DNA of 12,394 nucleotides, taken from assembly GCA_022511485.1 (NCBI GenBank), contig JAFLUJ010000064.1, positions 1-12,394 on the forward strand, read 5' to 3'. The notes under the pieces are model-generated. The model did not search any database. It saw only the letters and a program-made list of their open reading frames with translations, and was not told the origin of the DNA. Within the stretch, counting starts at the first letter, position 1. Each line of letters starts with the position of its first letter. Both the position numbers and the translations under genes were made by a program. This document shows positions 6,120 to 12,247 of this stretch, piece by piece. This DNA comes from Oscillospiraceae bacterium (GTDB lineage: Bacteria > Bacillota > Clostridia > Oscillospirales > Ruminococcaceae).

Positions 6120-7505
6120 ATGAAACGCACAGAGCTGAAAAAATTATATGAAGACCCGCAGAAATTTCAGGAGATCATTACGGTCTGCGGCTGGGTAAGA
6201 TCAATACGCATAAGCAAAGGTATCGCATTTATTTCAATTTCCGACGGAAGCTGTTTTCCGACCGTTCAGATAGTTGCGGAGGAAAGCAAGCTTGCGGATT
6301 TTGATACCGTATCAAGGCTTAATACGGGAGCGGCGATCTCCGTATCCGGAAAAGTAATTCTCACTCCGAATGCAAAACAAAGCTTTGAAATAAATGCGGA
6401 TGACCTGACCGTTGAGGGAGCTTCCACATCCGATTATCCTCTGCAAAAAAAAGCACACTCCCTTGAATATCTGCGTACGATCTCCCATCTTCGTATGCGG
6501 ACAAATACCTTTCAGGCAGTGTTTAAAATTCGCTCTGCTGCGGCACAGGCTATCCACAGATTTTTTGCGGAAAACGGATTTGTATATGCTCATACTCCAA
6601 TAATTACTGCCAACGACTGCGAGGGTGCAGGAGAAATGTTCAGAGTGACAACACTCGACCTTGATAATATTCCCGGAGATGAAACCGGTGTGGATTTCTC
6701 GGAGGACTTTTTCGGGAAAAGCGCATCACTTACAGTTTCCGGACAGCTTGAAGGCGAATGTATGGCAATGGCTTTCGGAAAAATTTACACCTTCGGACCT
6801 ACATTCCGCGCGGAAAGATCATACACTCCCAGACACGCAGCAGAGTTCTGGATGATCGAACCGGAAATCGCGTTCGCCGATTTGGAGGACGACATGGAGC
6901 TTGCGGAAAATATGCTTAAATATGTTCTGAACGCCCTCCTTGACCAGTGTTCTGCAGAGCTGGAATTTTGCAATAATTTTTATGATAAGGGACTGCTTGA
7001 AAGAATAAGATCGGTTGCATCTTCTGATTTTGCAAGATGTCCCTATACTCAGGCAATAAAACTTCTTGAAGAAAGCGGGGAAAAATTTGAGTATCCTGTT
7101 TTCTGGGGATGCGATCTTCAAACCGAACACGAAAGATTTTTAACGGAAAAAATATTTGGCAAGCCTGTTTTTGTTACCGACTATCCAAAGGAAATAAAAG
7201 CATTTTATATGAGAATAAACGACGACGGAAAAACCGTCGCAGCTGTTGATCTTCTTGTTCCGGGAGTGGGAGAGCTTATCGGCGGAAGTCAGAGAGAAGA
7301 GCGTCTCGATATTCTTGAAGCGAGGATGTCAGAGCTTGGACTTTCCATAGATGATTATAACTGGTATCTTGATCTTCGCCGTTACGGAGGTGCAAAGCAC
7401 GCCGGTTTTGGTCTGGGATTTGAGAGACTTATAATGTATGTTACCGGAGTTTCAAATATCCGGGATGTTATACCGTTCCCCCGCACCGCAGGAAGTATTT
7501 ATTAA
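6120..7505 (+). CDS. asnS: Asparaginyl-tRNA synthetase
   Basis: This 461-residue cytoplasmic enzyme charges tRNA-Asn with asparagine using ATP. Residues about 18-100 are the OB-fold anticodon-binding domain (VCGWVRSIR...FISISDGS...VQIV). The class II catalytic core follows: THTP-like AHTPIITANDCEGAGEMF (157-174), motif 2 in FGPTFRAE...RHAAEFWMIEPEI (225-250), and motif 3 GFGLGFERLIMYVTG (429-443). The signature EGAGEMF and the EFWMIEPE stretch point to AsnRS over AspRS. The length is typical (about 460). The loop inside motif 2 reads RSYTPRHAAEF where many homologues have NSNTxRHLAEF, a mild divergence. No T-box leader fits in the 129-base gap upstream. No clear terminator follows. Confidence 0.96.
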   Translation: MKRTELKKLYEDPQKFQEIITVCGWVRSIRISKGIAFISISDGSCFPTVQIVAEESKLADFDTVSRLNTGAAISVSGKVILTPNAKQSFEINADDLTVEGASTSDYPLQKKAHSLEYLRTISHLRMRTNTFQAVFKIRSAAAQAIHRFFAENGFVYAHTPIITANDCEGAGEMFRVTTLDLDNIPGDETGVDFSEDFFGKSASLTVSGQLEGECMAMAFGKIYTFGPTFRAERSYTPRHAAEFWMIEPEIAFADLEDDMELAENMLKYVLNALLDQCSAELEFCNNFYDKGLLERIRSVASSDFARCPYTQAIKLLEESGEKFEYPVFWGCDLQTEHERFLTEKIFGKPVFVTDYPKEIKAFYMRINDDGKTVAAVDLLVPGVGELIGGSQREERLDILEARMSELGLSIDDYNWYLDLRRYGGAKHAGFGLGFERLIMYVTGVSNIRDVIPFPRTAGSIY

Positions 7506-7636
7506 AGCAAGAATAATGATAAGGATAATTCCAAATAATAATACTGATCCTCATTCAAAAAATAGACTTTATCTATTGATAAATAAAAAATCAGGATAGA
7601 TAAGTAAACAAATAATTTTATGCAATTTAAAATTTA

Positions 7637-7668
7637 TTTTCTAAATAATAAAAATTATTTTTAGAAAA
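7637..7668. repeat. AT-rich inverted repeat in the gap after asnS
   Basis: The stretch 7506-7693 is about 190 bases of very AT-rich DNA without a gene. The only structure I see is TTTTCTAAA (7637-7645) and TTTAGAAAA (7660-7668), separated by 14 bases, plus several A-tracts just upstream of the promoter at 7694. It may be an UP-element-like or protein-binding region, or the weak end of the asnS transcript. No T-run follows the repeat. Confidence 0.35.
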
Positions 7669-7693
7669 ATCTGAAAAAATTTTCGATAAGATA

Positions 7694-7722
7694 TTGACAA
7701 TCGTTTTAAAATTAGTTATAAT
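7694..7722 (+). promoter_or_regulatory. Full-consensus sigma-A promoter
   Basis: TTGACA (7694-7699), exactly 17 bases and TATAAT (7717-7722) give a perfect sigma-A match, with A/T-tracts upstream that could act as an UP element. Transcription should begin near 7729, leaving a leader of about 75 bases that ends in AAGGAGGA (7789-7796) before the ATG at 7804. A perfect promoter plus a near-perfect ribosome binding site predicts very high expression. Confidence 0.9.
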
Positions 7723-7803
7723 ATTTTTAGATAAGGTATTATTCGTAAATAATAACTTTGTACGCAAATCATTTTTATTTAATATTTTAAGGAGGACATT
7801 ATT

Positions 7804-8403
7804 ATGGCAAGACCAAAGAAATCTGTTCCTGCGGAAATTAAAGAAACTGCTGCCATCGCAGCTCCTGCTGCTGAGGAAGCAAAAAAAGAAACAGCTAAAA
7901 AACCTGCTGCTAAAAAAAGTGCTGCACCAAAGGCAGCTGATAAGAAGCCTGCTGCAAAGCGCGGCAGAAAGCCCGCTGCAGAAAAAAAACCTGCTGCTAA
8001 AAAAGCTACAGCTCCTAAGGCTTCGGAGGCAAAGGGTACAAGAAAACCAAAGGGACTTGCTTACAGTGATATTGTAGCTGCTGCAAAGAAGAAGATCCTT
8101 GCAGCTGACATCACTAAGATTAAGTATCCTATTGCAGCAAATGTTGAGCTTTCCGGTAAATTCATCGAGAATGAGGACAGCAACAACAGAAACATTTTCT
8201 ACATTTTTATTGATCCCGACAAACAGGAAATTTCCGTTGAGCCCTACAGATATAACGATTATGATGTTACCATCAATGCGGATGCTGAGGAGCTTATGAG
8301 CGTTCTTAAGGGTAAGAAAAATATTTATGATGCTCTTTCTGAGGGTATCCATATCCACGGAAATACAAAGAAGTCTATCCTTCTTATCCATTCTGCATTC
8401 TGA
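7804..8403 (+). CDS. Histone-H1-like tail with AT-hook fused to SCP2-like domain
   Basis: This protein has 199 residues. Residues 1-84 are a disordered Lys/Ala/Pro-rich tail with repeated PAAKK units, like histone H1 and bacterial H1-like proteins. It contains one AT-hook-like core, KRGRKPA (52-58), and a second basic RKPKG (80-84). Residues about 85-199 are folded: a helix (YSDIVAAAKKKIL), strands (ANVELSGKF; IFYIFIDPDKQEISVEP) and an end (YDVTINADAEELMSVLKGKK, then DALSEGIHIHGN and a last helix) that resembles the SCP2 sterol-carrier fold seen in small acyl/lipid-binding domains. The tail suggests DNA or RNA binding, so a nucleoid-associated protein is the simplest guess. The consensus promoter, strong ribosome site and own terminator indicate a single, highly expressed gene. 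The SCP2 assignment rests on pattern only. Confidence 0.8.
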   Translation: MARPKKSVPAEIKETAAIAAPAAEEAKKETAKKPAAKKSAAPKAADKKPAAKRGRKPAAEKKPAAKKATAPKASEAKGTRKPKGLAYSDIVAAAKKKILAADITKIKYPIAANVELSGKFIENEDSNNRNIFYIFIDPDKQEISVEPYRYNDYDVTINADAEELMSVLKGKKNIYDALSEGIHIHGNTKKSILLIHSAF

Positions 8404-8422
8404 TCTCTGTAAAGAACAGACT

Positions 8423-8465
8423 AGGCTGTTGCAGCAGTTTAACTGGCGCAACAGCCTCTTTTTTT
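8423..8465 (+). terminator. Strong intrinsic terminator
   Basis: AGGCTGTTGC (8423-8432) pairs perfectly with GCAACAGCCT (8448-8457), followed by C and a run of seven T (8459-8465). It begins 19 bases after the stop of the H1-like gene and is a textbook Rho-independent terminator. The phosphopantetheinyl transferase ribosome site begins only 10 bases after it, so that gene needs read-through or a promoter hidden in this region. Confidence 0.95.
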
Positions 8466-8487
8466 GAGATGTGACCGGAGGATCAAC

Positions 8488-9057
8488 ATGATTTTTTATA
8501 CCAATCCTGATGAAAATTCAACCCGCACTACCGAACATGAAACCGCCTATAAGCTGTTATCATATGTACTGAAAAACTATTATAATATCAACTCTTTTAA
8601 AATCGAAAAAGGTGAGCATGGGAAACCATATCTTAAAGATATTCCGGAAATAAATTTTAACATAAGTCATTGCAAAGGACTTATTGTCTGCGGTATCTCA
8701 AAAAATGAAATAGGCGTTGATGCAGAATATTTCCGTAAATATAATGACAAGGTAATGAACAGGATTTTTTCGTCCTCGGAGCAGGAATATGTTTACTCCT
8801 CGGACGATCCCTGTGTGGATTTCTTCCGGATATGGACGCTTAAAGAATCCCTTGGAAAATATTTTGGTACCGGACTTTTTTCTGATCTGAAAAAGTATCC
8901 GTTTTATTTTGTTGACGGAGTACCATTCTGCGAAAAAACAAACGGAACAGTATTCACACAAAAAATACTGTATGAAAAATGGGTCGTAAGCGTCTGTGCT
9001 CACGACCCGGAAAATGAATTCATTTTTATTAATAAAACTTGTTTTTATTCTTATTGA
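8488..9057 (+). CDS. Sfp-type 4'-phosphopantetheinyl transferase
   Basis: This 189-residue protein would transfer the 4'-phosphopantetheine arm from CoA to a serine of a carrier protein. Family motifs appear in order: HGKPYL (44-49), INFNISHC (55-62), IGVDAE (75-80) with the Mg2+-binding Asp78 and Glu80, and FFRIWTLKESLGKYFGTGL (112-130) with Glu120 and Lys124. It is shorter than Sfp (about 224). I start at ATG 8488, which has CGGAGGA (8476-8482) five bases upstream; a TTG further up in the same frame lies inside the T-run of the terminator. No polyketide or peptide synthetase or carrier protein is in the window. The 3' end overlaps the convergent surface-protein gene by 29 bases and carries that gene's likely terminator. 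Confidence 0.88.
   Translation: MIFYTNPDENSTRTTEHETAYKLLSYVLKNYYNINSFKIEKGEHGKPYLKDIPEINFNISHCKGLIVCGISKNEIGVDAEYFRKYNDKVMNRIFSSSEQEYVYSSDDPCVDFFRIWTLKESLGKYFGTGLFSDLKKYPFYFVDGVPFCEKTNGTVFTQKILYEKWVVSVCAHDPENEFIFINKTCFYSY
8976..9008 (-). terminator. Terminator of the surface-protein gene, inside the transferase gene
   Basis: On the minus strand, GGGTCGT (9008-9002) and ACGACCC (8987-8981) form a 7-bp stem, extended past a mismatch by AGC/GCT, and are followed by ATTTTTC. It lies 20 bases past the stop of the minus-strand gene ending at 9029. This is a reasonable Rho-independent terminator even though the same bases encode the C-terminal part of the phosphopantetheinyl transferase on the other strand. 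Confidence 0.65.
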
Positions 9058-9757
9058 CAACGATAATAGTCACGACTACGCCTGCAATTACGACAGCGGC
9101 AACAACTACTATAATAAGGATCATTGTTATTCCTCCGCCTTCGCCCTGAGCTTCCGGTGCAGCAGTAGTAGCTGCTTCTGTTGCTTCGGTTTCCGGTGCT
9201 GGGGTAGTTTCTGCTTCGGTAGTTGCCTCTGTTGTTGCCTCTGTTGTGGTTACAGTGGTCTCTTCAACAACGGTGCAGTTTGAAATAGTAAATTTTGTTA
9301 CTGTCATTACAACTCCGGTATCACCAATCCATACATTATCAACGCCTGAAAAATCTTCAGAACCATAAGCAGCTACCATAGACTCGTAATCAAAAGAAGC
9401 TGAGGTCTCGTCCCATTCAAAAGGCTGAATCTTTGCCCATATCTGAGGATCAGCAGTTGTGTAATTCTGTAAAATAAGCTCAACAGGAGCCATTGAATTA
9501 GTCCACTCTTTTTCCAGCTCAAATTCAACATAAACAACAGAATCCGGAGTTATTCTTCCGCAGTCAAACTGAATTTGATCTGCCGCCTCAGGAGTTCTGT
9601 AATAACATACCGATTGCCCCCATGCTCCGTTTGTTGCCTTGGCATTTTCCACTGAAAGCTCCACGTCCTCGGTCTCTGCGTAAGCACATACTGAAAATGC
9701 AATAGCTGTAATACAAGCTATTATTGATGTCAGAGCTATTTTTAATATCTTTCTCAT
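9029..9757 (-). CDS. Secreted membrane-anchored protein with Thr-rich linker
   Basis: This protein has 242 residues. Residues 1-27 are a signal peptide (MRKILK, a hydrophobic core, then AYA before ETE). Residues 29-162 form an all-beta-looking outer domain (WGQSVCYYR, VYVEFELEKEW, WAKIQPFEWD, VWIGDTGVVMTVTKFTISN) that recalls carbohydrate-binding beta-sandwiches, though I cannot assign a family. Residues 163-203 are a Thr/Glu/Ala/Pro-rich linker (TTEATTEATTEA) of the ruminococcal type. GEGGG then leads to a membrane segment (210-234) and a basic tail NKNKNKFY. So the domain is displayed outside on a stalk from a C-terminal anchor. The start at 9757 has AAGGAGT upstream; an in-frame ATG at 9793 coincides with the predicted transcription start and adds a polar extension before the signal peptide, so it is rejected. 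The 3' end overlaps the transferase gene. Confidence 0.85.
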   Translation of the reverse strand: MRKILKIALTSIIACITAIAFSVCAYAETEDVELSVENAKATNGAWGQSVCYYRTPEAADQIQFDCGRITPDSVVYVEFELEKEWTNSMAPVELILQNYTTADPQIWAKIQPFEWDETSASFDYESMVAAYGSEDFSGVDNVWIGDTGVVMTVTKFTISNCTVVEETTVTTTEATTEATTEAETTPAPETEATEAATTAAPEAQGEGGGITMILIIVVVAAVVIAGVVVTIIVVNKNKNKFY

Positions 9758-9799
9758 AGCAATTACTCCTTCTTTTGAATATATCATAAACACATAATA

Positions 9800-9828
9800 A
9801 TTTTACACCTTTTATTTATTGATGTCAA
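9800..9828 (-). promoter_or_regulatory. Sigma-A promoter of the surface-protein gene
   Basis: Read on the minus strand: TTGACA (9828-9823), 17 bases, TAAAAT (9805-9800), predicting a start near 9793 and a leader of about 36 bases. The -35 overlaps the palindrome TCAATTGA (9825-9832), a possible repressor site. The rest of the gap up to 10003 is AT-rich, with only the direct repeat at 9919-9937. Confidence 0.8.
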
Positions 9829-9918
9829 TTGATATTCAAAAAAATTAACATAAGGTACAAATTTTATGTTCTGATAAAGTATTTCATTTGTTATTATGCT
9901 CAATCAATACCAGGACAT

Positions 9919-9937
9919 ATTACCTTAAATTACCTTA
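9919..9937 (+). repeat. Tandem 9-base repeat spaced at 10 bases
   Basis: ATTACCTTA occurs at 9919-9927 and again at 9929-9937, that is, at one helical turn. It lies about 65 bases before the small gene at 10003. Two copies on one face of the helix suit a dimeric activator or two-component response regulator, but short AT-rich repeats also arise by chance. No convincing -35/-10 pair is visible for the downstream gene. Confidence 0.35.
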
Positions 9938-10002
9938 CAATATCCTTTTACAATGGGAAACAATATATCTGAAAAAATTTTTCCGAAAAGGAGATGGATA
10001 TT

Positions 10003-10200
10003 ATGAATCCCGGACAGATAATTATCAAAGAGATCGACAGCCGTATCTCCAGACTCAACAAGCATTACTCCGACAAAAAGGATACAGACGGAAATCCATT
10101 CGGAGAGGTTCTTGCCGCTGAATCAAAGATCATAAACACCGCTCTTGCCAATGAGCTTCGCAGTCTGAAAGAGTTTGTGGAAACTAACATCGGCAGTTAA
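10003..10200 (+). CDS. Small unknown protein, 65 residues
   Basis: This small, probably soluble and largely helical protein has a charged sequence (NPGQIIIKEIDSRISRLNKHY, then DKKDTDGNPFGEVLAAESKI and ALANELRSLKEFVETNIG). I do not recognise a family. It has no signal peptide or membrane segment. The start is set by AAGGAG (9988-9993): the ATG at 10003 is 9 bases away, whereas the in-frame ATG at 9994 directly abuts it and cannot use it. The regular coding frame and good ribosome site argue that it is real. Its stop codon TAA lies in TTAA, which is also the stop of the convergent thiolase gene, so the two genes overlap by 4 bases. Confidence 0.7.
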   Translation: MNPGQIIIKEIDSRISRLNKHYSDKKDTDGNPFGEVLAAESKIINTALANELRSLKEFVETNIGS

Positions 10201-10934
10201 GGATCTGATGATTTATCCTTGAATCCCCAGCCGTCCAGTCCTGCCCGGCGCATTGCTCCGAAAAGGCGGTCGGAAAATCCCTTATCAATTTTGTCCCGTT
10301 CTGCAAGGAATTGTTTTGTCCGTTCCCTTGATGTGTGACCGTCAGCGGGACATTTTGATTTTACGATCTTAAGTCCATTGCGGTTTGCTGCGCTGCGTAT
10401 CTGACGTTCCGGAGCAAAAACAAGTGGTCTTATAAGGACAAGATCTTTCCGTGAGAGATAATTTTTCGGCGCAAAACAGCCAAGCCGTCCCTCGTTGAAA
10501 AGATTCATTACGAAGGTCTCCACCACGTCCTCGTAATTATGACCCAGAGCCACCTTGTTGCATCCTGCCGCCTTTGCTTCATTGTGGAGAGCTCCTCGTC
10601 TCATTCTGGCGCAGAGACTGCATGGATTTGTCTCGTGGCGTATATCAAAAACTATTTCTCCGATGTGGGTATCTACCAGTCTGTACTCTATTCCAAGCTC
10701 ATCACACATCTCACGGACGGAGGAATAATCTCCCGGAACTCCGCCGAACCGGGGATCAAGAGTTATCGCCACAACATCATATTGTATGCCGATAAAGCTT
10801 CTGAGCATAACAAGACCTTTCAGAAGCACAAGACTGTCCTTGCCGCCGGATACTCCGACGGCAATTTTGTCTCCGTCCTCGATCATGTCAAATTCATCTA
10901 TTGCTCTCCGCATATAACCAAGTATTTTCTGCAT
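10197..10934 (-). CDS. ttcA: TtcA-family tRNA 2-thiocytidine biosynthesis protein
   Basis: This 245-residue protein is a PP-loop ATPase of the TtcA/TilS group, which activates a tRNA base by adenylation and replaces oxygen with sulfur; TtcA acts on C32 of the anticodon loop. The P-loop-like motif SGGKDS (29-34) is intact. CSLC (105-108) and a third Cys at 195 (KCPADGHTSRE) match the three Cys that hold the 4Fe-4S cluster in TtcA. LGHNYEDVVETFVMNL (130-145) is the second conserved block. It is shorter than E. coli TtcA (311) and lacks N- and C-terminal extensions, as in Firmicute members, so the exact target base is less sure than the family. The start is 8 bases after the prfB stop, with its ribosome site AAGGTG overlapping that stop, so it is translated from the prfB transcript. 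Confidence 0.85.
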   Translation of the reverse strand: MQKILGYMRRAIDEFDMIEDGDKIAVGVSGGKDSLVLLKGLVMLRSFIGIQYDVVAITLDPRFGGVPGDYSSVREMCDELGIEYRLVDTHIGEIVFDIRHETNPCSLCARMRRGALHNEAKAAGCNKVALGHNYEDVVETFVMNLFNEGRLGCFAPKNYLSRKDLVLIRPLVFAPERQIRSAANRNGLKIVKSKCPADGHTSRERTKQFLAERDKIDKGFSDRLFGAMRRAGLDGWGFKDKSSDP

Positions 10935-10942
10935 GAGACACC

Positions 10943-12067
10943 TTATTTCTGGAGCGTTCCGTGGGAAAGGGCTGTAAGATATGCATTGATGAAGCCGTCC
11001 AGATCGCCGTCCATTACTGCCCCGATGTTTCCGTTTTCAAAGCCTGTGCGGTGATCCTTTGCAAGAGTATAGGGCATGAAAACATAGGAACGTATCTGTG
11101 CACCCCAGGCGATCTCCTTCTGTACGCCCTTGATGTCCTCAATTTTTTCAAGATGCTCCCGCTCTTTGATCTCCACCAGCTTTGACATAAGCATTTTCAT
11201 AGCGTAGTCCTTATTCTGGTACTGGCTTCGCTGTGTCTGACAGGAAACCACTATTCCGGTAGGAAGGTGAGTAAGACGCACCGCAGAAGAGGTCTTGTTT
11301 ACCTTCTGACCTCCTGCACCGCTGGCACGGTAGAAGTCTATTTCCAGATCCTCGGGACGTATTTCGATATTTGTATCCGCCTCGCTCATTTCCGGCATAA
11401 CTTCAAGGGAAGCAAAGGAAGTATGACGGCGTCCGGAGCTGTCAAAGGGAGACACGCGCACAAGTCTGTGTACGCCTGTTTCGGATTTCAGAAATCCGTA
11501 AGCGTTTATGCCTTCCACAAGGATAGACGCGGATTTCAGTCCTGCCTCGTCGCCGTCCAGATAGTCAAGAGTTGTCACCTTGAAGCCGTGGCTTTCCGCC
11601 CACATATTGTACATACGGAAAAGCATTTCCGCCCAGTCCTGAGCCTCCGTACCGCCTGCTCCGGCGTGGAATGTCAGGATAGCGTTCTTCTCGTCATATT
11701 CTCCGGTAAGCAGCGTGGTAAGCTTCATTGCTTCAAGCTCTTTTGTGAAGCGGTCAGCATCACGCTTGATCTCCATGGCGGTTTCCTCGTCGTCTTCCTC
11801 CTCCATAGCAAGCTCGATCATAGTGAGGGCGTCCTCTAATTTTTCGTTGAGCTTGTTGAAGCTTTCTATTGTGGATTCGTTGTGCTTGATGGTCTGCATG
11901 ACCTTCTGGGAGTTCTCCAGATCGTCCCAGAAGCCTTCCTTTCCGGATTCCTCCTGCAAACGGGCGATCTCCTCCTTGGCTTTATCGATGTTAAGTATCT
12001 CATAAAGCTCTTTCATGTCCTTTTTGTAGCCTTCGAGCTCAACCCGCAGCTCATCTAATAACAGCAT
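10943..12067 (-). CDS. prfB: Peptide chain release factor 2
   Basis: This 374-residue factor recognises UGA and UAA stop codons in the ribosomal A site and triggers peptide release. The N-terminal part is a charged helical coiled-coil domain (about 1-110). SPF (206-208) is the stop-codon-reading tripeptide of RF2, and GGQ (252-254) in RASGAGGQKVNKTSSAVR is the catalytic loop. The C-terminal domain ends in LSHGTLQK. Many bacterial prfB genes need a +1 frameshift at CUU-UGA-C around codon 25. Here the frame is continuous: codon 25 is still CTT, but AAC follows, so the autoregulatory UGA is gone. The start at 12067 has AAAGGAG nine bases upstream. It is the first gene of an operon with the TtcA-like gene. 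Confidence 0.96.
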   Translation of the reverse strand: MLLLDELRVELEGYKKDMKELYEILNIDKAKEEIARLQEESGKEGFWDDLENSQKVMQTIKHNESTIESFNKLNEKLEDALTMIELAMEEEDDEETAMEIKRDADRFTKELEAMKLTTLLTGEYDEKNAILTFHAGAGGTEAQDWAEMLFRMYNMWAESHGFKVTTLDYLDGDEAGLKSASILVEGINAYGFLKSETGVHRLVRVSPFDSSGRRHTSFASLEVMPEMSEADTNIEIRPEDLEIDFYRASGAGGQKVNKTSSAVRLTHLPTGIVVSCQTQRSQYQNKDYAMKMLMSKLVEIKEREHLEKIEDIKGVQKEIAWGAQIRSYVFMPYTLAKDHRTGFENGNIGAVMDGDLDGFINAYLTALSHGTLQK

Positions 12068-12149
12068 TTAAATGCTCCTTTCTGTTTCAGGTATTATCAT
12101 CATAATTTTGACAACGATCATAATTTTTAAATTGTAACAATACTTTTTA

Positions 12150-12178
12150 ATTATACCACAGATTTACAGATTAATCAA
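12150..12178 (-). promoter_or_regulatory. Sigma-A promoter of the prfB operon
   Basis: On the minus strand, TTGATT (12178-12173), 17 bases and TATAAT (12155-12150) predict a start near 12143 and a leader of about 76 bases. No other good promoter is seen before prfB, and none between prfB and the TtcA-like gene, so both depend on this one. Confidence 0.78.
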
Positions 12179-12247
12179 TCCCAGATTTTTATTTTTATGA
12201 TGCAAAATGCTTAATAAGTTAAATCATAATTTAGCGGAGAAGTTTTT

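Noticed and set aside
7506..7600. Terminator after asnS
   Set aside because: Only weak AT stems such as TTTATC/GATAAA are present, without a T-run.
7627..8451. Long minus-strand open frame opposite the H1-like gene
   Set aside because: It is Cys/Ser/Phe-rich because it is the antisense of the Lys/Ala repeats, and it spans the promoter and terminator of the real gene.
8464..8487. TTG start for the phosphopantetheinyl transferase
   Set aside because: The TTG is in the T-run of the terminator and no ribosome site precedes it; ATG 8488 follows CGGAGGA.
9170..9250. Repeats in the surface-protein gene as a CRISPR or microsatellite array
   Set aside because: They encode the Thr/Glu/Ala linker in frame and have no spacer structure.
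9758..9793. Upstream ATG for the surface protein
   Set aside because: It coincides with the predicted transcription start and would place polar residues before the signal peptide.
9888..10121. Overlapping plus-strand open frame before the 65-residue gene
   Set aside because: It has no ribosome site, starts in AT-rich control DNA and is out of frame with the well-signalled gene at 10003.
10160..10220. Short stems near the shared TTAA as terminators
   Set aside because: AGTTT/AAACT (5 bp) and AAGGAT/ATCCTT (6 bp, 10-base loop) are weak and lack T-runs.
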